A DNA stretch of 64,000 bases from Cynocephalus volans (taxonomy: Eukaryota; Chordata; Mammalia; Dermoptera; Cynocephalidae), in assembly GCF_027409185.1 (NCBI RefSeq), contig NC_084467.1:80794501-80858500 (forward strand). Direction: 5' to 3'. The notes below the pieces were generated by a model, which was not told the origin of the DNA, did not search any database, and saw nothing but the letters and a program-made list of their open reading frames with translations. The translations under genes and the position numbers were made by a program. Positions 1-11,599 of this stretch are shown here, in pieces (positions within the stretch are counted from its first letter, which is position 1; each line of letters opens with the position of its first letter).

Positions 1-124
1 CAATTTTCATTAGTGAAATTTGTAGACATTAATTTTTGTTTATCTTCATCAGATTTTGGTATTATGGCCATAAGTTGAGAAATTTCTTAGTCTGAATGAA
101 TTTCACCAGTTTTCTCTCTTCTTT

Positions 125-1600
125 AAAAGTAGATAGGACACAAGCAACCAATAAAATCTAACTGGCCTATGCAGAACACACCATCCAACAACATAATACT
201 TTTTTCTCAAGCACTATGAAATATTCACCAAGACAAACTGTATCCTAAATCATAAAACATATTTAACAAAATTGAAACCATATACAATATGTTCTTTAAC
301 CATAATACAATCAGATGTGAATCAATAATAGAAAGACAACAGGAAAATCTCTTAAACAGGTAATTAAATAACATGCTTATAAATTCAGTGGGACAAAGAG
401 GAAGTCTTCCAGGAAATTTTAAAACCTATGTAGAAATGAATGACAATGATACAACATATCAATACGTATGAAATGCAGTTAGAGTACTGAGAAAAATTTG
501 TAAGTGCTAAATGCTTATATTAGAATCAAGGAAAGTTCTCAAATCAATAATCTGAGTCCTTTACTCAAGAACCTAGAAAAATAAAAGAAAAATAAACCCA
601 AAGCAGAACCATGGCAGAAATCAATAAAGTTGAAAATAAGAAGGAAAAAAAAAAATAGAGAAAATGAATGAAACCAATAGCTGTTTCTGGGAGGTGGAGA
701 TTAATAATGAGGCAAAAGTGAAAAAAGACACAAATTACCAACAGCAGGAGAGAAATAGTGAATATCATTACAGATTCTACAATCATTAAGAAAATAAAAG
801 GGAATACTACAAATAATTTTACACATAAATTTGTAGAAATGGACCAATTTCTCAAAAATTACAAACCACCAAAACTTAACTAATGTGAAATAATCTGAAT
901 AGCTCTATATCATTAAATAAATTGAATTCATAACTTAAAGCTCCTGAAAAAGAAATCTCCAGGTCTGTATGGTTTCATTGTAGAATTACACCAATATTTA
1001 AAGAAAGATTAACACCAATTTAACACAATCTCTTCCAGAAAATGCAGAAGGAGAGAACGCTTCCCAGCTCATATTGAGGCCAGTATTACCCTGATAACTG
1101 AAACCAAAGATGTTACAAAAAAAAGAAAGCTGCAAACCAATATCTCTAACTTTTACATAAAAATCAACAAAATACTAGCAAACCAAATCCAAGAATGTAT
1201 GAAAAGAATTATATATCATGACTAATGTGATTTATTCCAGGTGTGCAAGACCAGTTCAACATCTGAAAATTAATCAACGTAATCCACCATGTGAACAAGC
1301 TAAAAAAGAAAAAACATGATTATATCAACTGACAGAGAAAAAGTATTTGACAAAGTCCAACCACCATTCATGATAAAAACTCTCAGCAAGTTAGGAACAG
1401 AGGCAAATTACTTCAATTTGATAAGAAGCATCTACAAAAAACCTACAACTAACATTACACTTAGTGATGAAAGACCTGATGCTATCCCTTTACATTTGGG
1501 AATAGGCAAAAATGTCCACTCTCAACACTCTTATTCAACTCAGTACTAGAAATTCTAGGCAATATAATAAAGCAAGAAAAACAAGTCATATAGGTTGAAA
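125..1600 (+). repeat. Old, decayed LINE-1 ORF2 fragment
   Basis: The stretch reads as badly decayed L1 ORF2 on the plus strand. The clearest part is 1316-1549, a 77-codon open piece resembling the reverse transcriptase core: a 'STDREKVFDKVQ' block where intact L1s have '[12 protein letters not shown]', followed by 'MIKTLSKLGTEANYFN'. The rest is broken by stops and frameshifts and is non-functional. The ends are approximate. Nothing recognisable lies in 1-124 or 1601-1817. Confidence 0.8.
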
Positions 1601-2829
1601 AGGAGTAAAACTACTTTTGTTTTCTGGGTTTTTGTTTGTTTTATTGGCTATAATGTCCCAAAATAATGTTCAATGATAGAAGCAATAGGAGTCATTCTTT
1701 TTTATTCCCAGTTTTAAAGCAAATGGCTACAGGATCTCACCATACACTATGTTGGGGGGCAGGTGGGTTAACTGTAATGTTGAGGCATTTTCTGAATTTA
1801 GCCTTAAGGTGACAGACAGATGGCAAGAGTGCACCTGGGGATCTCAGCAGCCACAGGCAGCCCCTGCCAACAGATGGGAAAAACATGCAAGGGACCTCAA
1901 GAGCCGTGGGTAGTCCTCACAACTGCTACAGACACCACATCCATGCAGGTGGCCTGCCACAGCCAACACTACAGCCACTGCTGCCACAAGAGTGGTTTGG
2001 CACCACAGAAGCAGCCACCACCACCATATAGGTGGTCCACCAGGCACTCCACTGCATTGACAAAATGAGAGTCACGAGTGGAGCCTGGGGAAGGAGGTGA
2101 GGGAGAGTAGACCCATGAACCAGGGACCCAATCCACAGGAACCATTGTGCTGCCACATGCGGCAGCACACCTGGGAGTGGGAGGGATATACATAGCCCAT
2201 GCAACTGCTTTGATCCAGGGAGAGACAAACATAGAACCCTCTAAGAGTGCAGAAACCCAGGATACCCAAATAAAGGAAAGAAGAAAATTCCCAATCACTT
2301 CCAACCCATTCCCCAACCAAGGGAAGAAAGGACCCAGGAACAGCCTCTGCCTATAGGAAAGAGAAACCACACCCAGCATCACCCATTCAAATTGAGGACC
2401 TCCAGGATACCTCACTGCACCCATCAAGGTCACAGGACACAAACCAGGGTGCCAACAAACCTGTCCAGGGTTACCCACCCCAGCCAAAGAGTGACAGGGC
2501 ACCCAGGCATTTCTTCTAGGAACTCAAGAGCTCACCACATTCTTGATGAACCAACGCAATGTCACTAACCTGAGCAATGAATCATTAAGTGCCCCAGTGC
2601 CTAGGCCATGGAGGCACTCACATGCAACTCCAACACTAAATACAGCCAAAGTACCCATAGGGAGACTAGACTATTGTGTGCACCGAGAACCAATACTAAA
2701 ACATCCTATTCAATGGTCAATATAAAACACATCTACAGGAGGAAGTCTTTCTCCTCAAAGCCCCCTCCAGAGTAATAAAAGAAGTAACTGCTCTACCAGA
2801 TGACCAGACATCAATGTAGATACCTAGAA

Positions 2830-2915
2830 ATACTATATATATAGTATATATATAACACTATATATGTACTAATTCTATAGAATATAGAATTACATATATA
2901 TGTATATATGACACC
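2830..2915. repeat. AT-rich microsatellite
   Basis: Imperfect TA/ATAT runs with short palindromes sit inside the old L1 5' UTR. No coding content. Confidence 0.8.
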
Positions 2916-3105
2916 AACAAAGGAATACAGTAATTCTCAAGTACTAGACTTCAGAGCAGGAAACCCTTGAAATGACCAAAAAGGAATTCCAAGCAACAAT
3001 CTTGAGAAAACTCAATGAGATACAAGAAGACTCAGACAACACAATGAAATGAGAAAAAATATCCAGAATATAAGGGAGAAAATTTACAAAGAGATTAATA
3101 CCTTT

Positions 3106-3117
3106 AAAAGGAATGTA
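3106..3117. repeat. Target-site duplication of the middle insertion (5' copy)
   Basis: AAAAGGAATGTA here is repeated at 11714-11725. The old L1 ORF1 reads through continuously if everything between the copies is removed, so these two 12-bp copies bracket one retrotransposition event. Confidence 0.8.
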
Positions 3118-3921
3118 AAGACTTCTGGTCAACATGGTGGAATAGATAGTACCCAGCATCACCTTCTCCTACAATCAACCAATTTATAACTATTAAAAAG
3201 CAACAATTGCCAAGCTGGGGCCACTAGAGCTCAAGGGGAGAGGAGGAGAGACCTACGGAATTCATGAAGGCAGGAGAAGCCACAATGAGAGACAGGACAG
3301 CTCTGACCATTTCTAGCCCCATCCACTTCAAGGCTGGCCCTAGCGAGCACATGGAGCAAGAGCTGGCAAAAACTGCAACTGTGCCCTTACTATGAAGTTG
3401 TTTGGAGGCTGTAGGGGAGAAGAGGACCTTGGTGGCTCCCAGGCCAGCAAGACCACTAACAGGGTTCCCATGGACCCACATAGGAGTGAAGAGCCATAGA
3501 CAACTGAAAAAAGGAGCCACTCAGAGGCCGGTGAGTCATCACAAGGGACCAGCACATGGCCCATCCCACGGGAAGCATTTGGAGAGCAGGTGGTGGGGGA
3601 GAAGTGCCCATCAGGGGGAACATTATAGCACAGCATGGACAGCTGATCTGCCCTCCAATCAGCACAGGACCACTCAGTGGAGACTGGTCAGGAATATAGA
3701 ATTGCAGGCGGTACAGTTTGCTAAAAAGACTCAGGCCCAGACCAGAGTATCCACACAACCCAGGTGTACCAGACCTCACAAGACCCAGAAGTGCTTATAA
3801 GGTCAACAATTAAAACCTGAGCTGCATAAAAAGCTTTCCCAGAGAACCAGCAGCAAAGCAGAAATTTAGCTCAAACACAAAGCTCAAGTGCTGGTTCCCT
3901 TAGGAAGTTCCCCTATTTTAG
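3118..3921 (+). repeat. Middle-layer LINE-1 insertion, 5' UTR portion
   Basis: Starts 'acttctggtcaacatggtgg', resembling the first bases of mammalian L1 5' UTRs. It then runs as GC-moderate, stop-rich UTR-like sequence to the young L1 insertion. The matching second part is 10707-11713. A 132-codon open stretch at 3402-3800 looks fortuitous. Confidence 0.65.
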
Positions 3922-3935
3922 AAGTAAGCAAAGGA
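3922..3935. repeat. Target-site duplication of the young L1 (5' copy)
   Basis: AAGTAAGCAAAGGA is repeated perfectly at 10693-10706, directly after the second A-tail. A perfect 14-bp duplication fits a recent target-primed insertion. Confidence 0.95.
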
Positions 3936-5422
3936 GAAGTTCAAGATGGCAGCGGCTGCGGCGGCTGGCGCGGAGTAGCTGAGGTGGAAAAGGTGGCCAC
4001 TGGGCCTCAGGCAGCCGGGAAACTTGTGGACCTTCCTCTGGCCATCTCTTAAGGGAGGACTGCTGCTGCTGGCCGGTCGTGGGGGCTCAACGCCACTTTG
4101 CCCCCGGCAGGAGAGGCTGCCTCATTTACAGGCAACAGCTTTGAAGTGTGGAGCAGGAAAAGAACTGATTCTTAGCTGCAAAAGCGAGTCTTGAAACAGG
4201 GAACACGGTGCCAGGGCTGCTGTGGATGCAGCCAGGATCCCGGAGGCTGGGGCCGCACTGAAGGCGGCCAGCTGCCCTATTCAGGATTCGAGGTTTCAGG
4301 CCGGCATTAAAGAAGATTCCTGGGAGCGCCCGAGCGGCGCCGCGACTGAACAGCCCGAGGCGGCAGCGCCGAGAACACGGAAGGCAACAAACCAGAGACA
4401 GAGCGAGCGCCCGACCTGGCACAGCACTGTGAGTGATCCCTGGCCCACGCGGCTCCCGCCTGTACCACCAGGCCACTCACTGCCCCGGTGCTGCCTCCAT
4501 TTTCCCAGGTGCGGGCAGCTCCGCCCTGCTCGGCCATCACTGAGCCCATTTGCTTGGCCTGGAGCGGGGCTTTCCGGACCCTGCGGGCCGGCCTCCTCTC
4601 CCACTCCCTCCGCGGTTCTCTGGCGGGGCTGGGGGTGTGGGGCGTCCCGACCAGTGTTGGGAGGGCTAGAAAGTACGGGCGGGCCGACTGTCACTCCACC
4701 ACACCCTGGACTCCGGCCCCGGTAAACTTCCTGTTACTGGGAGGCAGATAACATCTCTGCGACCACCAGTTTGGAAAAAAGCCTAACGAATTTCTGGTTG
4801 GGAATAGTGTGGTAGGAGAGTTCCCAGGTCCGCTTGAACCTGCCGGAGAGCAGGCTGCAGGCAGGCACTAGACTCGGTTTATACCGGGGGGATACAAAGG
4901 TGAACAAGACCCGAGAAAGATCTACACAGTGCTACAAAGGCACCCAGAGAGACTGGTTGTCTGTGCCTAGCAGAAACCTGATAGACTTCCTGGGCGAGGC
5001 AGTGCTGAGCAGGGTCTTGAAGGCCCAGCTGATAGACGAGGGGTGCAGAAGACACGCCCCAGCCCAGCACAGTGTGCACAGAGGGGGGAGACTAGACAGA
5101 AACCACACACCCGGTGGGGTCGCCACTGCACAATCTAACAGCCTGGGCCAGAGCACACGGAACGGGGAGAAGTCCTGTACAGAAAGTGAAAGCTCAACAG
5201 AGATCACACACCCTGTGGTACGTGATCCACCAGCCCAGCAGAGTACAAGATGACCAGAAAGGTGGATCCCCGGAGAAGCCCAAGACCCGAGGCAACCACA
5301 CACACAAGACACTAGAGGCCAACTGAGCAGTCACGGCGGGAGCCATACCAAATTAGCAACCACAGCAACATCCTAGTTAGTCATTAGTCTCAAACCGGTG
5401 GACTGTGAAACCCCCTGCCACA
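3936..5422 (+). promoter_or_regulatory. L1 5' UTR / internal promoter, CpG-rich
   Basis: About 1.49 kb of GC- and CpG-rich leader, sharply different from the AT-rich flanks. It opens with 'CAAGATGGC' at 3942-3950, the YY1-type motif found at the start of many L1 promoters, where it fixes the transcription start. Several antisense and sense ORFs of 80-167 codons are present, as expected by chance in CpG-rich DNA. Promoter function is inferred from position and family. Confidence 0.85.
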
Positions 5423-6403
5423 ATGAATAAACACCAAAAAAAAGACACCAGAAATACAAAAAATCAAGAAAGTACACCACCAAAAGTTAATAAATCTCAT
5501 ACTCTAGATCCTATAGAACAAGAAGCCCTTGAAATAACTGACAAGGAATTTCGAGTGATAATTCTAAGGAAACTGAATGAGATACAAGAAAACTCAGCTA
5601 GACATCATGATGAAATGAGGAAAAGTATACAGGATCTGAAAGAGGAAATATACAAGGAAATCAATGTCCTGAAAAAAAATGTAGCAGAACTTGCTGAACT
5701 GAAGAAATTATTCAGCGAAATAAAAAACACAACGGAGAGTTTAACCAGCAGGCTTGTCGAAGTTGAAGAGAGAACCTCTGAACTTGAAGATGGGCTGTTT
5801 GAAATAACACAAGCAGACAAAAAGAAAGAAAAAAGAATCAAGGACATGGAAGAAAATCTGAGAGAGATATCAGACAACCTCAAGCGCTCAAATATCCGAG
5901 TCATGGGTATTCCAGAAGGGGAGGAAAATGGAGATTCCATTGAAAACATATTCAACAAAATAGTGGCAGAAAACTTCCCAGGTATAGGAAAAATCACAAA
6001 TCTTCAGATCCAGGAAGCTCAACGATCTCCAAACGTATTCAACCCAAAAAGGCCTTCTCCAAGACATGTCATAGTCAAATTGGCAAAACTCAGAGACAAA
6101 GAGAGAATCTTAAAAGCTGCAAGAGAGAAGCGTCAAATCACCTATAAGGGAGCCCCAATCAGGTTAACATCAGACTTCTCATCACAAACCCTAAAAGCTA
6201 GAAAGGAATGGGATGATATTTTCAAAATACTAAAAGACAAAGATTGCCAGCCAAGAATACTCTACCCTGCAAGGCTATCCTTCCGAAATGAGGGGCAAAT
6301 AGTATATTTCTCAGACAAACAAAAACTGCGGGAGTTCACTACCACAAGACCACCCTTACAAGAAATCCTCAAGGGAGTACTGGGTTTGGTTCCCGAAAAA
6401 TAA
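5423..6403 (+). CDS. LINE-1 ORF1 protein (RNA-binding chaperone), intact
   Basis: Encodes 326 aa, close to the ~338 aa of human L1 ORF1p. In the family this protein trimerises, coats the L1 RNA in cytoplasmic particles and acts as a nucleic-acid chaperone. Residues 1-40 are a polar, basic N-terminus. Residues ~40-155 form a charged heptad-rich coiled coil. Residues ~156-250 are the RRM-like domain ('SNIRVMGIPEGEENGDSIEN', then 'NLQIQEAQRSPN' and 'SPRHVIVKLAKLRDKERIL'). Residues ~250-326 are the C-terminal domain ('YPARLSFRNEGQIVYFSDKQ' and 'REFTTTRPPLQEILK'). The first ATG in frame is at 5423; the open frame extends slightly upstream through a GTG but without an earlier ATG. No stop or frameshift. 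Confidence 0.95.
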   Translation: MNKHQKKDTRNTKNQESTPPKVNKSHTLDPIEQEALEITDKEFRVIILRKLNEIQENSARHHDEMRKSIQDLKEEIYKEINVLKKNVAELAELKKLFSEIKNTTESLTSRLVEVEERTSELEDGLFEITQADKKKEKRIKDMEENLREISDNLKRSNIRVMGIPEGEENGDSIENIFNKIVAENFPGIGKITNLQIQEAQRSPNVFNPKRPSPRHVIVKLAKLRDKERILKAAREKRQITYKGAPIRLTSDFSSQTLKARKEWDDIFKILKDKDCQPRILYPARLSFRNEGQIVYFSDKQKLREFTTTRPPLQEILKGVLGLVPEK

Positions 6404-6590
6404 CTACCACTGCCATAAAAACCTAAGAAAAATCTAAACCCGCTAGTACAATAAAAATGGCATTCATGAAGAGAAAACAAGCTAACAAAAACACTATCTA
6501 CAACCTAAGGAACCAACAAACAAAGAAACCAAACAGTAAATCAGAAAGCAAGGAACAAAAGACACCTAAGACAACCAAACAACCAATAAA

Positions 6591-9500
6591 ATGCTAGGAA
6601 TAAATCAACACCTTTCAATAACAACTCTTAATGTTAAAGGCTTAAATTCCCCAATTAAAAGACACAGACTGGCTGACTGGATCAAAAAGCAGGACCCAAC
6701 TATATGCTGCCTACAAGAGACCCACCTCACCCATAAAGATTCACACAGACTAAGAGTGAAAGGATGGAAAAAGATTTACCATGCAAACAGAAAAGAAAAA
6801 CGAGCAGGAGTGGCTATTCTTATATCTGACAAAATAGACTTTAAACTAAAAACCATAAAAAGAGACAATGAGGGACACTACTTAATGATAAAAGGACTGA
6901 TCCATCAAGAAGACATAACAATCATAAATATGTACGCACCCAATGTTGGAGCAGCCAGATTTATAAAACAAACTCTATTAGACCTAAAGAAGGAAATAGA
7001 CACTAATACCATAATAGCAGGGGACCTGAACACTCCACTGTCAATATTAGACAGATCATCTAGGCAAAGAATCAGTAGAGAAACACAAGATCTAAACAAG
7101 ACTCTAGACCAATTGGAATTGGCAGATATCTACAGAACATTCCACCCAACAACCTCAGAATATTCATTCTTCTCATCAGCACATGGATCATTCTCCAGGA
7201 TAGATCACATATTAGGTCACAAATCAAGTCTCAATAAATTCAAAAAAATTGGAATTATCCCATGTATCTTCTCAGACCACAATGGATTAAAACTAGAAAT
7301 TAATAACAAACAAAACTCTGGAAACTATGCAAACACATGGAAATTAAACAGCATTCTACTTAATGACATATGGGTCCAAGAAGAAATCAAGCAGGAAATC
7401 AAAAAGTTTATTGAAACTAATGAAAACAATGATACATCATACCAAAACCTGTGGGATACTGCAAAAGCAGTATTGAGGGGAAAATTTATTGCATTAAATG
7501 CTCACTTCAGAAGAATGGAAAGATGGCAAGTGAACAACCTAACACTTCACCTTAAAGAACTAGAAAAACAAGAACAATCCAATCCTAAAGTTAGCAGAAG
7601 GAAAGAAATCATTAAGATCAGAGCAGAACTGAATGAAATTGAAAACCAAAAAACAATTCAAAAGATCAACGAATCAAAAAGTTGGTTTTTTGAAAAGATA
7701 AATAAAATTGACAAACCATTAGCATGGCTAACAAAAAAAAGAAGAGAGAAGACTCAAATAACAAAAATTAGAAATGAAAAAGGCGATATTACAACTGATT
7801 CATCTGAAATACAAGGAATCATTCGAGACTACTATAAACAACTATACGCCAACAAATTTGAAAATCTGGAGGAAATGGATAAATTTCTGGACACACACAA
7901 GCTCCCAAAACTGAACCGTGAAGACGTAGAAAATTTGAACAGACCAATAACAATAAAGGAGATTGAAGCTGTTATCAGAAGGCTCCCAACAAAGAAAAGC
8001 CCAGGACCAGATGGATTCACAGCAGAATTTTACCAAACATTCAAAGAGGAATTGACACCGATTCTTTACAAACTATTCCAAAAGATTGAAACGGACGCAA
8101 ATCTCCCAAACTCATTCTATGAAGCAAACATCATCCTGATACCAAAACCAGGTAAAGATATAACCAAAAAAGAAAACTACAGGCCGATATCCTTGATGAA
8201 TATAGATGCAAAAATCCTCACTAAAATACTAGCAAACAGAATACAGCAACACATACGAAAAATTATTCATCATGATCAAGTGGGATTCATCCCAGGGATG
8301 CAAGGTTGGTTCAACATACGCAAATCAATAAATGTGATACACCATATTAATAAACTCAAACACCAGGACCATATGATCATCTCTATAGATGCTGAAAAAG
8401 CATTTGATAAAGTTCAGCACTCATTCATGACAAAGACCCTCTATAAGTTAGGTATAGAGGGAAAGTATCTCAACATAATTAAAGCCATATATGACAAACC
8501 CACTGCCAATATCATCCTGAATGGGGAAAAGCTGAAAGCTTTTCCTTTAAGAACAGGCACTAGACAAGGATGCCCACTCTCACCACTCCTATTCAACATA
8601 GTGTTGGAAGTACTAGCCAGAGCAATCAGAGAAGAGAAGGAAATAAAGGGCATCCAGATTGGAAAAGATGAAGTCAAACTGTCCCTGTTTGCAGATGACA
8701 TGATCCTATATATCGAACAGCCTAAAACCTCTACAAAAAAACTGTTGGAATTGATAAATGATTTCAGCACAGTAGCAGGATACAAAATCAACACACAAAA
8801 ATCAGTAGCATTTCTTTTCTCCAATAGTGAACATGCAGAAGGAGAAATCAAGAAAGCCTGCCCATTTACAATAGCCACCAAAAAAATAAAATACTTAGGA
8901 ATTGAGTTAACCAAGGAGGTGAAAAATCTCTATAATGAGAACTACAAACCACTGCTGAGAGAAATTAGAGAGGATACAAGAAGATGGAAAGATATTCCAT
9001 GCTCTTGGATTGGAAGAATCAACATAGTGAAAATGTCCATACTACCCAAAGTGATATACAAATTCAATGCAATCCCCATCAAAATTCCAAAGACATTTTT
9101 CTCAGAAATGGAAAAAACTATTCAGACATTTATATGGAACAATAAAAGACCACGAATAGCCAAAGCAATGCTCAGCAAAAAAAATAAAGCTGGAGGCATA
9201 ACACTACCTGACTTTAAGCTATACTACAAAGCTATAATAACCAAAACAGTATGGTACTGGCATAAAAACAGACACACTGACCAATGGAATAGAATAGAGA
9301 ATCCAGAAATCAACCCACACACTTACTGCCATCTGATCTTTGACAAAGGCACCAAGCCTATTCACTGGGGAAGGGACTGCCTCTTCAGCAAGTGGTGTTG
9401 GGATAACTGGATATCGATATGCAGGAGAATGAAACTAGATCCATACCTCTCACCGTATACTAAAATCAACTCAAAATGGATTAAGGATTTAAATATACAC

Positions 9501-10421
9501 CCTGAGACAATAAAACTTCTTAAAGAAAACATAGGGGAAACACTTCAGGAAATAGGACTGGGCACAGACTTCATGAATACGACCCCAAAAGCACGGGCAA
9601 CCAAAGGAAAAATAAACAAATGGGATTATATCAAACTAAAAAGCTTCTGCACAGCAAAAGAAACAATTAAAAGAGTTAAAAGACAACCAACAGAGTGGGA
9701 GAAAATATTTGCAAAATATACATCTGACAAAGGATTAATATCCAGAATATATAAGGAACTCAAACAACTTTACAAGAAGAAAACAAGCAACCCAATTAAA
9801 AAATGGGCAAAAGAGCTAAGTAGGCATTTCTCTAAGGAAGATATCCAAATGGCCAACAGACATATGAAAAAATGCTCAACAACATCACTCAGCATCCGGG
9901 AAATGCAAATCAAAACCACATTGAGATACCATCTAACCCCAGTTAGGATGGCTAAAATCCAAAAGACTATGAACGATAAATGCTGGCGAGGCTGCGGAGA
10001 AAAAGGAACTCTCATACATTGTTGGTGGGACTGCAAAATGGTGCAGCCTCTATGGAAAATGGTATGGAGGTTCCTTAAACAATTGCAAATAGATCTACCA
10101 TACGACCCAGCCATCCCACTGTTGGGAATATACCCAGAGGAATGGAAATCATCAAGTCGAAGGTATACCTGTTCCCCAATGTTCAGCGCAGCACTCTTTA
10201 CAATAGCCAAGAGTTGGAACCAGCCCAAATGCCCATCATCAGATGAGTGGATACGGAAAATGTGGTACATCTACACAATGGAATACTACTCAGCTATAAA
10301 AACGAATGAAATACTGCCATTTGCAACAACATGGATGGACCTTGAGAGAATTATATTAAGTGAAACAAGTCAGGCACAGAAAGAGAAATACCACATGTTC
10401 TCACTTATTGGAGGGAGCTAA
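6591..10421 (+). CDS. LINE-1 ORF2 protein (endonuclease and reverse transcriptase), intact
   Basis: Encodes 1,276 aa, essentially the human ORF2p length. Residues 1-239 are the APE-type endonuclease that nicks target DNA. N14 and E43 (in 'CCLQETH') are present, as are the 'AGDLNTP', 'RIDHILGH' and 'SDHNG' motifs carrying the catalytic Asp, Asn and His residues. The reverse transcriptase core follows: '[14 protein letters not shown]', '[13 protein letters not shown]', '[12 protein letters not shown]', '[13 protein letters not shown]' and the catalytic FADD at residues 700-703 (bases 8688-8699). The C-terminal Cys-rich segment is C1131-X3-C1135-X7-H1143-X4-C1148. No key residue is missing. In the family, translation is by unconventional reinitiation after ORF1. 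It acts in cis on its own RNA at the nuclear target site. Confidence 0.97.
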   Translation: MLGINQHLSITTLNVKGLNSPIKRHRLADWIKKQDPTICCLQETHLTHKDSHRLRVKGWKKIYHANRKEKRAGVAILISDKIDFKLKTIKRDNEGHYLMIKGLIHQEDITIINMYAPNVGAARFIKQTLLDLKKEIDTNTIIAGDLNTPLSILDRSSRQRISRETQDLNKTLDQLELADIYRTFHPTTSEYSFFSSAHGSFSRIDHILGHKSSLNKFKKIGIIPCIFSDHNGLKLEINNKQNSGNYANTWKLNSILLNDIWVQEEIKQEIKKFIETNENNDTSYQNLWDTAKAVLRGKFIALNAHFRRMERWQVNNLTLHLKELEKQEQSNPKVSRRKEIIKIRAELNEIENQKTIQKINESKSWFFEKINKIDKPLAWLTKKRREKTQITKIRNEKGDITTDSSEIQGIIRDYYKQLYANKFENLEEMDKFLDTHKLPKLNREDVENLNRPITIKEIEAVIRRLPTKKSPGPDGFTAEFYQTFKEELTPILYKLFQKIETDANLPNSFYEANIILIPKPGKDITKKENYRPISLMNIDAKILTKILANRIQQHIRKIIHHDQVGFIPGMQGWFNIRKSINVIHHINKLKHQDHMIISIDAEKAFDKVQHSFMTKTLYKLGIEGKYLNIIKAIYDKPTANIILNGEKLKAFPLRTGTRQGCPLSPLLFNIVLEVLARAIREEKEIKGIQIGKDEVKLSLFADDMILYIEQPKTSTKKLLELINDFSTVAGYKINTQKSVAFLFSNSEHAEGEIKKACPFTIATKKIKYLGIELTKEVKNLYNENYKPLLREIREDTRRWKDIPCSWIGRINIVKMSILPKVIYKFNAIPIKIPKTFFSEMEKTIQTFIWNNKRPRIAKAMLSKKNKAGGITLPDFKLYYKAIITKTVWYWHKNRHTDQWNRIENPEINPHTYCHLIFDKGTKPIHWGRDCLFSKWCWDNWISICRRMKLDPYLSPYTKINSKWIKDLNIHPETIKLLKENIGETLQEIGLGTDFMNTTPKARATKGKINKWDYIKLKSFCTAKETIKRVKRQPTEWEKIFAKYTSDKGLISRIYKELKQLYKKKTSNPIKKWAKELSRHFSKEDIQMANRHMKKCSTTSLSIREMQIKTTLRYHLTPVRMAKIQKTMNDKCWRGCGEKGTLIHCWWDCKMVQPLWKMVWRFLKQLQIDLPYDPAIPLLGIYPEEWKSSSRRYTCSPMFSAALFTIAKSWNQPKCPSSDEWIRKMWYIYTMEYYSAIKTNEILPFATTWMDLERIILSETSQAQKEKYHMFSLIGGS

Positions 10422-10692
10422 ACATTAATATATAAATTCACACACACACATACACACACACACACACAAATCGGGGGGGGGAGGGAAGAAGATATAACAA
10501 CCACAATTACTTGAAGTTGATACAACAAGCAAACAGAAAGGACATTGTTGGGGGGGAGGGGGGAGGGAGAAGGGAGGGAGGTTTTGGTGATGGGGAGCAT
10601 TAATCAGCTACAATGTATATCGACAAAATAAAATTAAAAAAAAAAAAAAAAAAAAAAGAAAAGAAAACTACCATTAAAAAAAAAAAAAAAAA
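10422..10692 (+). other. L1 3' UTR, polypurine tract, polyA signal and double A-tail
   Basis: Contains a CA-repeat (10439-10468), G-rich runs (10473-10490 and 10547-10600) typical of the L1 3' UTR, and AATAAA at 10627-10632 followed by a first A-tail (10636-10657). An 18-base spacer (10658-10675, with ATTAAA overlapping the start of the next tail) separates it from a second A-run (10676-10692) that abuts the target duplication. The second tail may reflect a short 3' transduction. Confidence 0.85.
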
Positions 10693-10706
10693 AAGTAAGC
10701 AAAGGA
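10693..10706. repeat. Target-site duplication of the young L1 (3' copy)
   Basis: Perfect second copy of AAGTAAGCAAAGGA (see 3922-3935). Confidence 0.95.
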
Positions 10707-10866
10707 CAACAAATTAGTACCAGTTCAGAGTTTAAGTGGTGGGAACAGCGAATAATCGAAAACAGAACTGAAAGAAAAAACAAAAAACCCACAGATCAGA
10801 GATAAAGTTCTGATAATAACCAGTAAAAGTCTAACACCACCAAAGAACACCTACAAAACCTAGGAC

Positions 10867-11338
10867 TGGAAGCACCCTGGGCTCCCAAGCTGGGGCAATG
10901 GGGGGCTGAGGACCTCAGCCATGCCCCCCAATATCTGCACTGAGCCCAGCAGTGACCAAGCTGCCACCAAAAGCACCCCAGACTCCCAAGCTGGGGCAGT
11001 GGGGGGCCAAGGGCCTCAGCCACAATCCCCCAGTGCCCGGACCCAGCCCAGCAAAGACCACCAAGCTACCAGTGGAAGCGCCTGGGCTCCCAAGCTAGGG
11101 CAGTGGGGGGAAAAGGGCCTCAGCCACATCCCTCCAACGTCCACACACTGCCCAGCAACAACCACTGAGCCACCGCCATAAGTGCCCCAGGCTACTGACC
11201 CGGGGCAGTGAGGGGCTGAGAGCCTCAGCCACACCCCCCTGACATACACATCCAGCCCAGTGATGACCAAGCTGCCACTGGAAGACCCCTGGACTCCCCT
11301 GCCAGAATGAGTAGGGTGTCATCGGCCTCAATCACACC
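10867..11338 (+). repeat. Tandem repeat, ~103-bp unit, about 4.6 copies
   Basis: Each unit carries 'gggctcccaagctggggca' (or a close variant), then 'gtggggggc', then 'gcctcagccaca', then 'cagcccag' and 'gaccaagctgcca'. Unit starts are near 10867, 10970, 11073, 11178 and 11280; the last is partial and diverged. The repeat lies in an L1 5' UTR context. Confidence 0.8.
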
Positions 11339-11599
11339 CCACTTCCTTCCTCCTTCTCCCACCCTATCCTTCTCTGCCTTCCCTTCTCCCCCTCTTCCCT
11401 AACTGCTCTGCAACAACATCTTAGAATGTAAGAAAAACTAATAATAATTAATTAAAAAAGAAAAAAATGCATGCAAACAATAGCATAAAAGTTGGTTAAA
11501 GGGTTAATGGACTTTTTAAAAGTCCTTATGTTTCCCTGGAGCATTGTAAGGGTTTTTGCTTCCTGCATCTCTGACTTTCCATCTAACAACTTGTCAACT

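Larger units (their letters stand above)
1818..3117 (+). repeat. Old LINE-1 (host copy 1): 5' UTR and start of ORF1
   Basis: A 5' UTR-like, ORF-poor stretch leads at about 2950 into decayed L1 ORF1 sequence (the 'aaggaattccaagcaac' and 'ctcaatgagatacaagaaga' blocks match the ORF1 coiled-coil start of the intact L1 at 5520-5600). The sequence stops at 3117 and resumes at 11714 in the same ORF1 region, so it is the outermost layer of a nested stack. The 5' boundary near 1818 is an estimate. Confidence 0.7.
3936..10692 (+). mobile_element. Full-length young LINE-1 with both ORFs intact
   Basis: A complete autonomous non-LTR retrotransposon of about 6.76 kb: 5' UTR/promoter (3936-5422), ORF1 (5423-6403), a 187-bp inter-ORF spacer, ORF2 (6591-10421), 3' UTR (10422-10635) and A-tail. 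Both reading frames are uninterrupted and the target duplication is perfect, so the copy is young. The element encodes what it needs to copy itself by target-primed reverse transcription: an RNA-binding chaperone and an endonuclease/reverse transcriptase. Whether it still moves cannot be told from sequence alone. Confidence 0.95.

Noticed and set aside
1820-2502. ORFs up to 177 codons on the minus strand and 82 codons on the plus strand
   Set aside because: They lie in the 5' UTR of an old L1, conflict between frames and show no domain.
3402-3800. 132-codon plus-strand ORF
   Set aside because: Inside L1 5' UTR-like sequence of the middle insertion; composition is low-complexity polar and no family is recognised.
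4126-4725. Overlapping ORFs of 80-167 codons on both strands in the L1 5' UTR, possibly an antisense ORF0-like gene
   Set aside because: CpG-rich DNA yields few stops in all frames. No Kozak-supported, conserved frame or splice donor could be argued, and the primate ORF0 should not be assumed here.
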